NCBI GenBank assembly: GCA_902523065.1
Contig: CABYXZ010000005.1
Location: 62,001 to 126,000 of the forward strand
Origin: an uncultured Marinoscillum sp.
GTDB taxonomy: Bacteria; Bacteroidota; Bacteroidia; Cytophagales; MED-G16
Direction of reading: 5' to 3'
DNA length: 64,000 bases
The notes below the pieces were generated by a model. The model saw only the letters and a list, made by a program, of their open reading frames with translations, ran no database searches and had not been told where the DNA came from. The position numbers were made by a program, and so were the translations under genes. Of the stretch, positions 9,730 to 18,984 are shown one piece after another (position 1 is the stretch's first letter; each line of letters begins with the position of its first letter).

Positions 9730-12515
9730 TATCGTAATTGCGAGCCAATTGAAAAATGAAATTGTGGACCTGACCTCTCTGATTGACCCGGTAGTTTATC
9801 AAATCCATAGCCCCAGTCAATACCAAGAAGTCCAAATGCAGGCATAAATATTCTAACACCAATTCCTGCAGATCTTTTGAGATCGAAGGGATTAAAATCT
9901 TTTTGTGAGTTCCAATTATTTCCAGCTTCAACGAATGACAGGCCGTAGATAGTTGCACTTGGGTTAAGTGATATTGGATGCCTCAATTCAAATACAAATT
10001 TATTATAAATTGTTCCTCCCCTTATGTTTTTTTCAATATCATATGGTACAAGTGAATTATTTTCATAACCCCTTAATGCAATTCTCTCAGTACCAAGAAG
10101 AAAATTACTATAGGATCCAGATAATCCATCTCCACCTAGATAGAATCTTTCAAATGGACCAATTTTATCTTCACCAGAGAAGGAACCTATATAGCCTAGA
10201 TGAGCTCTTGACTCAAGTACTAGATCACCAATTATTTTTGTATAAAATTTTGAATCAAACATCCACTTATGGTATTCAGCCCATTTGTATCTTTCTTCTG
10301 GTGTTGCTGTTTCGTAGTTTAAATTGTTCCATCTGGAATACGGTGGAGTTACCGCTATATCTAAAGAAAACATTGAACCGCCTCTGGGAAACATTGGATT
10401 GTCGATACTATTTCTAGATATATTTGTTTTGAAAGCAAATGTGTTTGTTATGCCAGTATCAAATCCAAGAGATTGACCAAAATTAAATAAGTCATAATTA
10501 TAGTAAACTAAAGAATTAGATATTACAAAAAAGTCATCAGGCCAGTTTACTCTTCTGCCAAGACCAATTGTGACGGCATGTATCTTCATTGATCCTATTA
10601 TTTTACTGTCCTTTGTAGATTGTCCATAACCACCGTAACCATAGCCACCATAACCTCCATAGCCACCATAACCTCCGTAGCCACCATAACCTCCATAGCC
10701 ACCATAACCTCCGTAGCCACCATAACCTCCAAAAGGATTATATCTTCCGCTGCCATAAAAATCTAACATCCTGTTTATTGAGTAGCTGTAGTTAATACTA
10801 AAATTATTTGGCTTTCTGCCACCTAGCCATGGTTCTGAAAAGGTAAAAGAGTATGTCTGAAATTGCCTTCCATTAGCCTGAACTCTTACCGATAACTTTT
10901 GACCGTCTCCAACTGGTAAAGGTCTCCATTTACTAAAATCCTTAATATTTTTTACTGAAAAATTACTAAAGCTGAGACCGACCGTTCCTACAAAGCCAAA
11001 ATATCCTCCCCAACCTCCTGATAGCTCGACCTGATCACTTGGTTTTTCAGCTAATTCCCATGTGATATCAACAGTTTCATTTTGTGGGTTTGGAACGGGA
11101 ACTGGATTAATACTTTCTGGATCAAAATATCCAAGCTGAGAAAGTTCTCTCTGTGTCCTAATAAGTTCGGACCTGTTATATTTTTGACCAGGAATAGTTC
11201 TCAGTTCTCTTCTTATTACGTGGTCACTAGTTCTATCATTACCTGTTATAAATATTTTATTTATCGTAGCCTGAGCTCCCTCATAAACCCTCATTTCTAT
11301 ATCAACAGAATCACCAATCACCCCAACTTCAATTGGCTGTATATTTGAGAAAAGATATCCGTTGTCTTGATATAACGAAGAAACATCAGATCCTTTTGGG
11401 TTGTATGTAATCTTTTTTTCTAGGGTTTCTGTATCGTATATATCTCCCTTTGAGATTGCAAGTACTTCGTTTAAAACCTCTTCGTTATAGATGTAGTTTC
11501 CTGTCCATTCTATATTTCTAAAATAATATTTTCTTCCTGGTTCTATTCTTAATTCGATATCAACGTAATCCCCATTTCTTACAACATTTTCATCTAAGAT
11601 TTTAATATCTCTGTAACCTTTTGACTCGTAAAATGAAATTAAATTTTCTTTATCATTTTTGAATTCCTTTTCAATGAACTTACTTGATTTAAGGAAGTTT
11701 ATTTTTGCATTATCTGTAATGAAATTAATAGCTTTATTTTTATCTATTCCATTTTTTTCTGCGAATAGATTTTTAGGTTTTAATAAATTTATACTTCTAT
11801 TGAAAATCTCTTTAAAGATTGTCACCCTAACTCTCTCTCCACTTTTTTTAAGTTTCCCTTTCAACTTTGCATCTGAAAATTCTTTGTTTCCTTCAAACTT
11901 GACATTATCAATTTTTACTTTTTTATTCTTTTCTACTGTGATATCTAGTTTAATGCTATTGGCAACAATGGAGTCTTCTACTTCTTGAATTTTAACTTCC
12001 GTATTAAAAAAGCCTTTTTTATTATAAAAGTTTTTTATAATATTTTGTGTGTTTTTAATTGTTGCATCTGTAACTATTCTCCCCCTTATTAAATTAAGTT
12101 TTTCTGTCAATTCAGATTTTTGCGTTTTTCCAATACCTTTTATTTCAAACGTACTTAATCTTGGTCTTTCAGTTAAGCTAATTAATAGATAAACCTTGTC
12201 GCCATCAATTTTTTTTATTGATACTTTAATGTCACCTATAATTCCTTGCCTCCAAAGTTTCTTTATAGCACCAGAAATTGCTTCTCCTGGTATAGAAATT
12301 TCATCTCCAACTTTTATTCCAGCTAGAGATTTTAGAGCAATTTCATCTAAATACTTTTCGCCTTCTATGTCTATTTCAGCAACCTCGTATTTTTTTGGAT
12401 TTGTATAACTTATTGCAATCTGCTCATCATTAGCGTTCATGTTATACCGTATCTGAGCATATGAATTATACGACAATATAGGTAGCAGTATAGCAATTAA
12501 AAAAAATTTTTTCAT
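9729..12515 (-). CDS. bamA: Outer membrane protein assembly factor BamA
   Basis: I place the start at ATG 12515, where MKKFFLIAILL begins a signal peptide; the frame stays open for 18 more codons upstream, but these overlap uppS. The 928-residue protein has about five POTRA repeats (residues 40-500; the last contains GYFDPESINPVPVPNP) and a C-terminal 16-strand barrel. BamA folds and inserts outer-membrane proteins. Residues 596-625 are ten Gly-Gly-Tyr triplets, followed by a degenerate end, in what I align to extracellular loop 3. An unusual spacer (about 60-80 residues, Lys-rich) lies between the second and third POTRA-like regions, as in other Bacteroidota. The gene follows uppS by 4 bp. 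Confidence 0.95.
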   Translation of the reverse strand: MKKFFLIAILLPILSYNSYAQIRYNMNANDEQIAISYTNPKKYEVAEIDIEGEKYLDEIALKSLAGIKVGDEISIPGEAISGAIKKLWRQGIIGDIKVSIKKIDGDKVYLLISLTERPRLSTFEIKGIGKTQKSELTEKLNLIRGRIVTDATIKNTQNIIKNFYNKKGFFNTEVKIQEVEDSIVANSIKLDITVEKNKKVKIDNVKFEGNKEFSDAKLKGKLKKSGERVRVTIFKEIFNRSINLLKPKNLFAEKNGIDKNKAINFITDNAKINFLKSSKFIEKEFKNDKENLISFYESKGYRDIKILDENVVRNGDYVDIELRIEPGRKYYFRNIEWTGNYIYNEEVLNEVLAISKGDIYDTETLEKKITYNPKGSDVSSLYQDNGYLFSNIQPIEVGVIGDSVDIEMRVYEGAQATINKIFITGNDRTSDHVIRRELRTIPGQKYNRSELIRTQRELSQLGYFDPESINPVPVPNPQNETVDITWELAEKPSDQVELSGGWGGYFGFVGTVGLSFSNFSVKNIKDFSKWRPLPVGDGQKLSVRVQANGRQFQTYSFTFSEPWLGGRKPNNFSINYSYSINRMLDFYGSGRYNPFGGYGGYGGYGGYGGYGGYGGYGGYGGYGGYGYGGYGQSTKDSKIIGSMKIHAVTIGLGRRVNWPDDFFVISNSLVYYNYDLFNFGQSLGFDTGITNTFAFKTNISRNSIDNPMFPRGGSMFSLDIAVTPPYSRWNNLNYETATPEERYKWAEYHKWMFDSKFYTKIIGDLVLESRAHLGYIGSFSGEDKIGPFERFYLGGDGLSGSYSNFLLGTERIALRGYENNSLVPYDIEKNIRGGTIYNKFVFELRHPISLNPSATIYGLSFVEAGNNWNSQKDFNPFDLKRSAGIGVRIFMPAFGLLGIDWGYGFDKLPGQSERSGPQFHFSIGSQLR
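10626..10730 (-). repeat. In-frame Gly-Gly-Tyr tandem repeat inside bamA
   Basis: Ten perfect 9-bp units encode Gly-Gly-Tyr (10641-10730), followed by a shortened Gly-Tyr and one more Gly-Gly-Tyr to 10626. On the coding strand the units alternate GGAGGTTAT and GGTGGCTAY. The last Tyr codon alternates TAC/TAT in the first four pairs, giving an 18-bp period with a partial 36-bp higher-order period. This suggests growth by duplication of pairs. Any change by whole units keeps the frame, so slippage would change loop length without inactivating BamA. Confidence 0.97.
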
Positions 12516-12519
12516 CAAT

Positions 12520-13227
12520 TTAGACTTTTCCAAATCTTCTATTTCTTTTATTAAACTCGAAAATAGCATTATTTAATTCTTTTTTATTAAAATCTGGCCA
12601 TAAAATATCTGTAAAGTATAATTCTGTGTATGCAGTCTGCCACAAATAAAAATTACTAATTCTTTGTTCTCCACTTGTCCTAATCAATAGTTCTGGGTCT
12701 GGAATATTAGATGTTGAAAGATACTTTTCAAAATCTTTTTCGTTAAAGTTCTCTAAAATATTATTTTTTTTGGATGAAAGTATTCTTTTTACTGCATTCT
12801 GTATGTCCCATCTACCTGAATAATTAATAGCTAAAATTAGATTAAGACCATTATTTTCTTTTGTTAGCGCTTTTATTTTTTCTATGCTTTCAACAGTTTT
12901 TTTTGGTAACTCGTTTATGTCTCCAATACATCTAAACTTTATGTTTTTCTCCATTAAATTATTTGCTTCATCATTAATTACAACGTCTAAAAGAGACATT
13001 AAAGCACTTACTTCTATTTTAGGTCGAGACCAATTTTCGGTAGAAAATGCAAAAAGGCTTAGATATTTTATTTCATTTTCTAAACAGAACTCAATACATT
13101 CTTTGACACTTTTTTTAGCATGGATGTGGCCTTTTATTCTGGTCTTATTTCTTTTTTCAGCCCACCTGCCATTGCCATCCATTATTATGGCTATATGTTT
13201 TAGTTTATTTTTTTCTTTAGAGTCCAT
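12520..13227 (-). CDS. uppS: Isoprenyl transferase, undecaprenyl diphosphate synthase
   Basis: I choose ATG 13227, giving 235 residues, because the 16 upstream codons overlap the porG gene and are not family-like. The cis-prenyltransferase motifs are present: HIAIIMDGNGRWA near 11 with the catalytic Asp, YLSLFAFSTENW near 57, and the C-terminal DPELLIRTSGEQRISNF near 178. The enzyme makes the C55 lipid carrier for cell wall and surface glycans from farnesyl diphosphate and isopentenyl diphosphate. It sits 8 bp after porG and 4 bp before bamA. Confidence 0.95.
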   Translation of the reverse strand: MDSKEKNKLKHIAIIMDGNGRWAEKRNKTRIKGHIHAKKSVKECIEFCLENEIKYLSLFAFSTENWSRPKIEVSALMSLLDVVINDEANNLMEKNIKFRCIGDINELPKKTVESIEKIKALTKENNGLNLILAINYSGRWDIQNAVKRILSSKKNNILENFNEKDFEKYLSTSNIPDPELLIRTSGEQRISNFYLWQTAYTELYFTDILWPDFNKKELNNAIFEFNKRNRRFGKV

Positions 13228-13235
13228 ACGTAAAG

Positions 13236-13985
13236 TTAGTATATACTGTTGATTGGTGCAGAATCTTTTGGGCATGGGATTCTGTAAAAAATATAACTGA
13301 TACTTATTCCTGTAAAGTAATAAAAGTCCTTATCGTTACCGCTACCATATTGATAATTCTTATTAAAGTTCTGAATGTTACTATTGGGGAGGGTTAATCC
13401 AGTTATATTATCAATATCACGAGTGTTGGCACCGTTAGTCAAATCAAAATCGTCGTTAAATGTTTTTTTTATTTCGAATTCAAAAGCCACTGAAAATTGT
13501 TTATTAATTAAATATTTAAAACCTATACCAAATGGTATGTTAATTAATAATTTCTTGTTTTTGCCTAGAGAGTTATTTCTTTCGAATGTATTTTTTAACA
13601 ATGTAGATCCTAGCCCCATAAATAGATATGGTGTAAAGTTCTCTCTATTGATCTCATCAAAGTAGTCCAGAAAATTGTATTCAAATTTTAGTGAAACCTC
13701 TGAAAACTTTGCTTGAAACCACATGTTTCTATTTGATGAGAGATTGTCGTTGATCCTTTCACTACCTTTTAAATTGCCTTTTTTATATGAAAATTTAAAT
13801 GTCTGGTGTGAGCTTATATTAAATCTGTTAAAAATCTCAAGTCCCATTGACCCATCTGACAGACTATACCCTCTTTTAAGGTCACCAGAGTAACTGTTAA
13901 CACCAATACTAATTCCTGGTTCTAAAAATTGAGAGAACCCATTAATTGCAAATAGATAAAATATTATGATTAATTTGAATTTCAT
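13236..13985 (-). CDS. porG: PorG-like outer-membrane barrel protein (DUF6089)
   Basis: The 249-residue protein has a signal peptide (about 1-18, ending near NGFSQ) and alternating beta strands: EPGISIGVNSYSGDL near 22, FTPYLFMGLGSTL near 120, and a closing strand near residue 233. This matches the DUF6089/PorG group, an outer-membrane barrel needed for T9SS in Porphyromonas. From memory, the order nadK-DUF6089-uppS-bamA is conserved in flavobacteria, which supports orthology. A T9SS role here is inferred. Confidence 0.75.
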   Translation of the reverse strand: MKFKLIIIFYLFAINGFSQFLEPGISIGVNSYSGDLKRGYSLSDGSMGLEIFNRFNISSHQTFKFSYKKGNLKGSERINDNLSSNRNMWFQAKFSEVSLKFEYNFLDYFDEINRENFTPYLFMGLGSTLLKNTFERNNSLGKNKKLLINIPFGIGFKYLINKQFSVAFEFEIKKTFNDDFDLTNGANTRDIDNITGLTLPNSNIQNFNKNYQYGSGNDKDFYYFTGISISYIFYRIPCPKDSAPINSIY

Positions 13986-14018
13986 GATATCAATAACGAA
14001 AAATGAACAATTATCTTA

Positions 14019-14882
14019 TTAATTTCTTAGATCATATCCCCAATTCAATTTTTTTCTCAAAGTCTCAAAAAAATCAAAGCTGTTTGGATGAATGAGATTT
14101 GCTTTAAATGTTGATTTTTTAATAATAATTTTTTGATCATTTTTTAAGGTTATTGATCTTGAGTCAAGAGATACTAGGTAGTTTACCCCTTCACTTTCTA
14201 CTTTGAGTGTGATTTCTGATTCGTCTGAAATTATCAAGCTACGAAGACCTAAATTATGTGGACTTATTGGTGTTATAATTAAATTACTTGTGTCTGGCGT
14301 TAAAATGGGTCCGCCGCATGATAGAGAATACCCAGTTGAACCTGTGGGAGTTGAAATAATTAATCCGTCAGACCAATAGGTACAAAGAAATTTTTTATTA
14401 ATGTAACAATGAATTCTTATCATCGAGGAAGAGTCTTTCTTGACAATAGATATTTCATTCAGCGCAAAATTTTTTTCTATTTTTTTTTCCGTGTTAATTA
14501 ATGTTACTAATGACCTTTCTTCTAGAGTATATTTTTCATTCTCAATATCATCTATCATTTTTTCAAAAACATCATATACATCGTATGAGAGAAAACCAAG
14601 CTTACCTATATTGACTCCTAAAATTTTTGTTTCATATTTTCCTACCTGAGATACTGTATTTAGTAATGTTCCATCACCACCTAGACTTATTATAAATGAA
14701 AATTTAGAAAGGTTTTGATTGGAAAAAGATTTAAATTTTTCTTTTTTAAAGGTTTTCATAAGACCATCTGAAAGATAAATTTCATACCCTTTATCTGTAA
14801 GACATTTTAACAAACCTTTAAGTTTTTTTCGATTCTCTCCTTTTATATTAATCCCGTTTATTCCTATTCTCTTCTTACTCAT
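14019..14882 (-). CDS. nadK: NAD kinase
   Basis: The 287-residue protein carries the NAD kinase signature GGDGTLLNTV near 68 with the catalytic Asp, FALNEISI near 138, and the glycine-rich STPTGSTGYSLSCGGP near 178. It phosphorylates NAD to NADP in the cytoplasm. The ATG at 14882 overlaps the upstream hydrolase gene by 8 bp; porG follows after 33 bp. Length and motifs are normal for Bacteroidota. Confidence 0.96.
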   Translation of the reverse strand: MSKKRIGINGINIKGENRKKLKGLLKCLTDKGYEIYLSDGLMKTFKKEKFKSFSNQNLSKFSFIISLGGDGTLLNTVSQVGKYETKILGVNIGKLGFLSYDVYDVFEKMIDDIENEKYTLEERSLVTLINTEKKIEKNFALNEISIVKKDSSSMIRIHCYINKKFLCTYWSDGLIISTPTGSTGYSLSCGGPILTPDTSNLIITPISPHNLGLRSLIISDESEITLKVESEGVNYLVSLDSRSITLKNDQKIIIKKSTFKANLIHPNSFDFFETLRKKLNWGYDLRN

Positions 14883-15609
14883 CTAAAAAAGTTTTTAAAA
14901 TTTTATTGAATTCTTGTGGTCTTTCCATCATAGGAGCATGGCAGCACTTATCAATAAATTTTAATTTTGATTTTGATATCAACTTATTGAATTGATGTGC
15001 TACTGATGGCGGAGTAATGGTGTCATTTAATCCCCATATCAAATATGTCGGACATTTTATTCTATATAATTTCTTGGATAAATTATTTCTTTGAGCTGAT
15101 CGCGCAATTGTAATAATATTTAAGCATTTGGCATTATCATTTAATGTATCAAAAATATTATCTACATATTTTTTAGTTAGGATATTTGGATTATAAAAAG
15201 TATGATTAACTCTATCGTTTATATATCCATAGTCTCCTCTTTTTGGGAAAGATCCTCCAAATGAGTTTTCATAAAGGCCCGAGCTTCCAGTCAATACTAA
15301 TTGTTTAACCTTATTTGGATTTTGGATTGTATACATCAAGCCTATGTGCCCACCAAGTGAATTTCCTATTAATGTAAAGTTTTTGAGTCTGTTACTTGTT
15401 ATAAATTTACTAACTAATTTAGTTAAGCTTTCAAGATTAGCATCTTCTACATCAACATCTGTTAATGGAATTTTAGGTATAATTACTCTGTATTTTTTTG
15501 AGAAAAAATCGACTACACTCTTCCAATTACTTAGCGCACCAAATAGACCATGTAATAAAATAATAACTTCACCTTTTCCTTTATCAATATGCGGTTTTGC
15601 AGTATTCAT
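14875..15609 (-). CDS. Alpha/beta-fold hydrolase
   Basis: A 244-residue alpha/beta hydrolase with the oxyanion strand VIILLHGLFGALSNW near 15, the nucleophile elbow GNSLGG near 82, the acid in WGLNDTITPP near 191 and the catalytic His in CCHAPMMERP near 222. It is cytoplasmic with no signal peptide. The substrate is unknown; family members hydrolyse esters or C-C bonds. It is wedged in the nadK operon, overlapping cvpA by 1 bp and nadK by 8 bp. Confidence 0.85.
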   Translation of the reverse strand: MNTAKPHIDKGKGEVIILLHGLFGALSNWKSVVDFFSKKYRVIIPKIPLTDVDVEDANLESLTKLVSKFITSNRLKNFTLIGNSLGGHIGLMYTIQNPNKVKQLVLTGSSGLYENSFGGSFPKRGDYGYINDRVNHTFYNPNILTKKYVDNIFDTLNDNAKCLNIITIARSAQRNNLSKKLYRIKCPTYLIWGLNDTITPPSVAHQFNKLISKSKLKFIDKCCHAPMMERPQEFNKILKTFLDE

Positions 15610-16142
15610 TATACATCAATTTTTTTTAACTGATCACTACTCTCCACTATCACTTCAAGTGATGGAAAGAAGTCAATAAAAATAGAAAGGGTTTTTGGCG
15701 CAAAATCCATCAAAAAATAGCTTATTACAGAGCTTCTAATTTCTTCTTCCATGACGGCTACATCAAAATACTGAAAAATATTAACAACAAAGCTTATAAT
15801 TAGTGCAGTTTTAAGAAAACCAAATAAAGCACCTGAAACATCATCAAAAAAACCAATAAAGGTTAAATCAATTATATTTTTAATTGATTTTGTTAACCAA
15901 CTTATAATAAAAAAACTTGAAATAAAAGTAAAAAAAATTGATACAAAACCTATTATAAGGTTATTTGAATCAGGAAAAAATTGTATTAATATATTAGAGA
16001 AAAAATTTGAAAAATTTAATGAAATAATTATGCTCACAAAGAATGAAAATAAGGAGACAAAACTCACAATTAATCCTTTTTTATATCCCTTATAGGTATA
16101 AAATATCAAAAAAAAACTAAATATTAGATCGATTAAATTCAA
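15609..16142 (-). CDS. CvpA family membrane protein
   Basis: A 177-residue protein with four hydrophobic segments in the first 130 residues and the CvpA opening (NLIDLIFSFFLIFYTYKGYK). The DDVSGALFGFLK stretch near 99 is typical of the family, and the C-terminal 40 residues look periplasmic. CvpA proteins are linked to envelope homeostasis and, in enterobacteria, colicin V production; the molecular role is unclear. It overlaps yqeY by 4 bp and the hydrolase by 1 bp. Confidence 0.88.
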   Translation of the reverse strand: MNLIDLIFSFFLIFYTYKGYKKGLIVSFVSLFSFFVSIIISLNFSNFFSNILIQFFPDSNNLIIGFVSIFFTFISSFFIISWLTKSIKNIIDLTFIGFFDDVSGALFGFLKTALIISFVVNIFQYFDVAVMEEEIRSSVISYFLMDFAPKTLSIFIDFFPSLEVIVESSDQLKKIDV

Positions 16143-16576
16143 GCTAAAAGTTTTTTTACAAATATAGAAATCCTAGAATTATCAGCTTTACCATCAAGCA
16201 TTTTTACAGCAATTCCCATGATTCTTCCCATATCTTTCATGCTTGCCCCTCCTTCTTCCTTTATAATCTCCTCAATTTTCTTTTCAAGATCAACATCACT
16301 CATTTGTTCAGGAAGAAATTCCTCAATAATTTTTATTTCATTAGACTCTTTTTCTGCTAAATCTATTCTATTCTCTTTCTGGTAAAGATCTCTTGAGTCT
16401 TTTCTTTGTTTAATTAACTTCATTAATAGTTTAACTGGATTTTTTTCAATACTGACTCCACTTTTTTCTTCTAAAAGAATTGCTGACTTAATTGCTCTTA
16501 GAGCAATCAATCTAGTCTTACTTTTATTTAACATAGATTCTTTTATTTGATTATCTATTATATTTTTGAAGTCCAT
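16139..16576 (-). CDS. GatB/YqeY domain protein
   Basis: The 145-residue protein matches the stand-alone YqeY domain (also found at the end of GatB): LRAIKSAILLEE near 26, IKIIEEFLPEQMSD near 82, and GRIMGIAVKMLDGKAD near 117. A role in amidation of misacylated tRNA is suggested for the domain but unproven for single-domain forms. It is the first gene of the nine-gene bamA operon. It lies head to head with pdxJ across only 32 bp; a TAAATTTG box on its strand (16589-16582) could be a -7 element, but it is so close to the ATG that the message would be leaderless. Confidence 0.9.
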   Translation of the reverse strand: MDFKNIIDNQIKESMLNKSKTRLIALRAIKSAILLEEKSGVSIEKNPVKLLMKLIKQRKDSRDLYQKENRIDLAEKESNEIKIIEEFLPEQMSDVDLEKKIEEIIKEEGGASMKDMGRIMGIAVKMLDGKADNSRISIFVKKLLA

Positions 16577-16608
16577 AATTACAAATTTATTAAATACTTA
16601 CATTAATT

Positions 16609-17322
16609 ATGACCAGATTAAGTGTAAATGTAAATAAGGTTGCAACATTAAGAAATGCTAGAGGCGCCAATAATCCTAATTTAATTGAGGTTGTTAGAGA
16701 CTGTGAAAAATATGGAGCTGAAGGTATAACAGTGCATCCAAGAAATGATGAGAGACACATAACATTAAGAGATGTATATGATATTGCTTCTGTTGTTAAA
16801 ACAGATTTCAATATAGAAGGTTATCCAGATAAAAGATTCTTGAAAATAATAGATGATATTGTCCCTGAACAGGTAACACTTGTTCCAGATCCTCCGGAAG
16901 TTTTAACATCTAATAGGGGGTGGAAAAAGTCCGACATTAAAATTGACCTAAAAAAAATTATAAAACATATTCAGTCCTTAGGCTCAAAGGTTGTAATATT
17001 TATTGATCCAGAAAAAGAAATGTTAGAATATATCAAAGAAATGGGTGCAGACAGAGTAGAACTTTACACAGGAACTTATGCATCGGAATATGTAAAAAAT
17101 AGAGAAGAATCAATTAGAGATTATGTTAAAGTATCAAATTATGCTAAAGAAATTGGAATTGGAGTTAATGCTGGACATGATCTTGATCTAAATAATCTAA
17201 AATATTTAAAGGAATCTATTCCATTTATTTACGAGGTTTCTATTGGCCACGCCCTTATCTGTGATGCTTTATACTATGGGTTAGAAAAAACAATTGCATC
17301 CTATTTAAATTGTTTAAAGTGA
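16609..17322 (+). CDS. pdxJ: Pyridoxine 5'-phosphate synthase
   Basis: The 237-residue TIM-barrel protein opens with the PdxJ signature RLSVNVNKVATLRNARG, continues with GAEGITVHPRNDERHI near 35 and VTLVPDPPE near 86, and ends with SIGHALICDALYYGLEKT. It condenses aminoacetone phosphate-type and deoxyxylulose 5-phosphate substrates into pyridoxine 5'-phosphate. The ATG at 16609 is immediately after the short divergent intergenic region. Confidence 0.97.
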   Translation: MTRLSVNVNKVATLRNARGANNPNLIEVVRDCEKYGAEGITVHPRNDERHITLRDVYDIASVVKTDFNIEGYPDKRFLKIIDDIVPEQVTLVPDPPEVLTSNRGWKKSDIKIDLKKIIKHIQSLGSKVVIFIDPEKEMLEYIKEMGADRVELYTGTYASEYVKNREESIRDYVKVSNYAKEIGIGVNAGHDLDLNNLKYLKESIPFIYEVSIGHALICDALYYGLEKTIASYLNCLK

Positions 17323-18080
17323 CTAGAAATTTAAATTTTAAAGAATTTGGCTCAGGTAAGCAGATAATAATTTTACATGGATTGCTTGGCTCGTTGGATA
17401 ATTGGGTTTCAATCGCATTGAAACTTTCTCAGAATTACAAAGTAACGATATTAGATCTTCCAAATCATGGGAGATCTTATCACAGCAACACCTTTTCTTA
17501 TTACGATATGGCAACATCACTTAATCAATTTATAAAAACTAAAAATATAAATGAGCCAACTATTATAGGTCATTCAATGGGGGGTAAGCTAGCAATGCAA
17601 TATGTGGAGTTATTTCCAAAAATTGTTTCATCCCTTATAATTGTTGACGTATGCAATAGAGTATATGACACAACTAGGTTTAATCATGTTTTTGAGGCAA
17701 TTAAAAAAATTTCTTCAGAAAACGTTCAATCTAGAAAACAGGCTAGTGAATTAATTAAAGAAATTGTTAATAGTGAGGGTGAAAGAAATTTTATTTTAAA
17801 AAATTTAAAAAGAGATGAAAATGGTTTCTCTTGGACACCAAATGTAAATTTATTGATGAACTCAATTAGTGAGATATCTGCAGCAGTAGAAATTAAAAAT
17901 ATTGATATTAAGACTCTATTTATCAAAGGGCAGAAATCAAGTTATATACTTGATACTGATGTTGCTGAATTAAAAAAAACATTTTCAAATTTTGGTATAA
18001 TTGAGATTCCAAATGCTGGTCACTGGGTACACGCTGAGAACCCTTCTCATTTTGTAACATCTATTAAGGATTGGATCTAA
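17319..18080 (+). CDS. Alpha/beta-fold hydrolase, YbfF-type esterase
   Basis: The protein (about 253 residues) shows IIILHGLLGSLDNW near 16, DLPNHGRS near 48, the nucleophile elbow GHSMGG near 85, and the catalytic His in AGHWVHAENP near 237. The pattern resembles the YbfF acyl-CoA/ester hydrolase group. Two starts are possible: GTG at 17319, which overlaps the pdxJ TGA in a GTGA arrangement, or TTG at 17310. I prefer the GTG. The natural substrate cannot be told. Confidence 0.88.
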   Translation: MTRNLNFKEFGSGKQIIILHGLLGSLDNWVSIALKLSQNYKVTILDLPNHGRSYHSNTFSYYDMATSLNQFIKTKNINEPTIIGHSMGGKLAMQYVELFPKIVSSLIIVDVCNRVYDTTRFNHVFEAIKKISSENVQSRKQASELIKEIVNSEGERNFILKNLKRDENGFSWTPNVNLLMNSISEISAAVEIKNIDIKTLFIKGQKSSYILDTDVAELKKTFSNFGIIEIPNAGHWVHAENPSHFVTSIKDWI

Positions 18081-18959
18081 TCAATTTGCACGGGGATGTG
18101 ATTTCTTGTGAGTTTCCTTAAGCTTCTCTATAGAATTATGAGTATAGATTTGTGTTGCAGCTAAACTTTCATGGCCTAGTAGGTCTTTTATAGCATTTAA
18201 GTCCCCCCCTTTGTTTAGTATATGTGTGGCAAAAGAATGCCTTAGAAGATGTGGATTATATTTTTCACTATTTATGAGAGATGATAAACATTTTTTTACA
18301 ATTCTATACACCATCATTGGGTAAAGCTTATTCCCTTTATCTGTTAGAAAGACAAACTCACTTTTAGAAGATTTCCTTTTTTTATGATTTAGGTAAAGTT
18401 TTGCTTTCGAAACAATGTTTTGATTAATTGGTAATATTCTTTCTTTATTCCTTTTACCAAGGACTTTTATCTCATTTCTTATCAGATCTAAATTTTTACT
18501 TTTAAGATTAATTAACTCATTTATTCTAATTCCAGTTCCATATAATAACTCTAAAATTAAATCGCTTCTTGTCTCATCAAGGGTGTTGGATAAATTAATG
18601 GTTTTAAAAAGACCAACAAGATCTTTTTCCTTTAAAAAAAGGGGGAGTGTTTGTTTTGCTTTCAAACTTTTTACAAGTGTTGATGGATTTTTTTTTATTA
18701 TTTGTCTTTTAATTAAAAATTTAAAAAAAGATTTTATAGAAGCAATTTTCCTGTTAATTGATTTATTCGATAGGTTTTTAGTTGATAGCTCTATGATCCA
18801 AGCTCTTATTGTTTTGTTATCAATAGAAGATAATTTTCTATTATTCTCGTATTTTTCACTAAATGTCAAGAATTGACTTAGGTCGTTATCGTAACTTTTA
18901 ATTGTATTATCACTGACTCTTTTTTCAAATTTCAGATGACGTAGAAACTTATCTTTCAT
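18081..18959 (-). CDS. xerC: Tyrosine site-specific recombinase XerC/D type
   Basis: The 292-residue protein has an N-terminal SAM-like core-binding domain (about 1-85) and a C-terminal catalytic domain. The Arg of GTGIRINEL near 146, Lys in LGKRNKERILP near 173, His-x-x-Arg of HLLRHSFATH near 240, His of LGHESL near 263 and nucleophile Tyr of QIYTH near 273 are all present. It resolves chromosome dimers at dif with its partner. The position next to rpsU is a normal flavobacterial arrangement, so this is a core gene, not a mobile integrase. The hpf gene I would expect after it is absent. Confidence 0.92.
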   Translation of the reverse strand: MKDKFLRHLKFEKRVSDNTIKSYDNDLSQFLTFSEKYENNRKLSSIDNKTIRAWIIELSTKNLSNKSINRKIASIKSFFKFLIKRQIIKKNPSTLVKSLKAKQTLPLFLKEKDLVGLFKTINLSNTLDETRSDLILELLYGTGIRINELINLKSKNLDLIRNEIKVLGKRNKERILPINQNIVSKAKLYLNHKKRKSSKSEFVFLTDKGNKLYPMMVYRIVKKCLSSLINSEKYNPHLLRHSFATHILNKGGDLNAIKDLLGHESLAATQIYTHNSIEKLKETHKKSHPRAN

Positions 18960-18984
18960 AAATAACTATGAAAGTTATAGAAAA

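Noticed and set aside
10626..10733. Regular short repeats as a possible CRISPR array
   Set aside because: Units are contiguous 9/18-bp coding repeats with no spacers, in frame within bamA.
16582..16589. TAAATTTG box before yqeY as a promoter
   Set aside because: No TTTG or TTG at the right spacing, and the start point would fall on the ATG; kept only as a remark.
14875..18080. The two alpha/beta hydrolases as a recent duplication
   Set aside because: They share only catalytic motifs; the rest differs strongly, and they lie in different operons on opposite strands.
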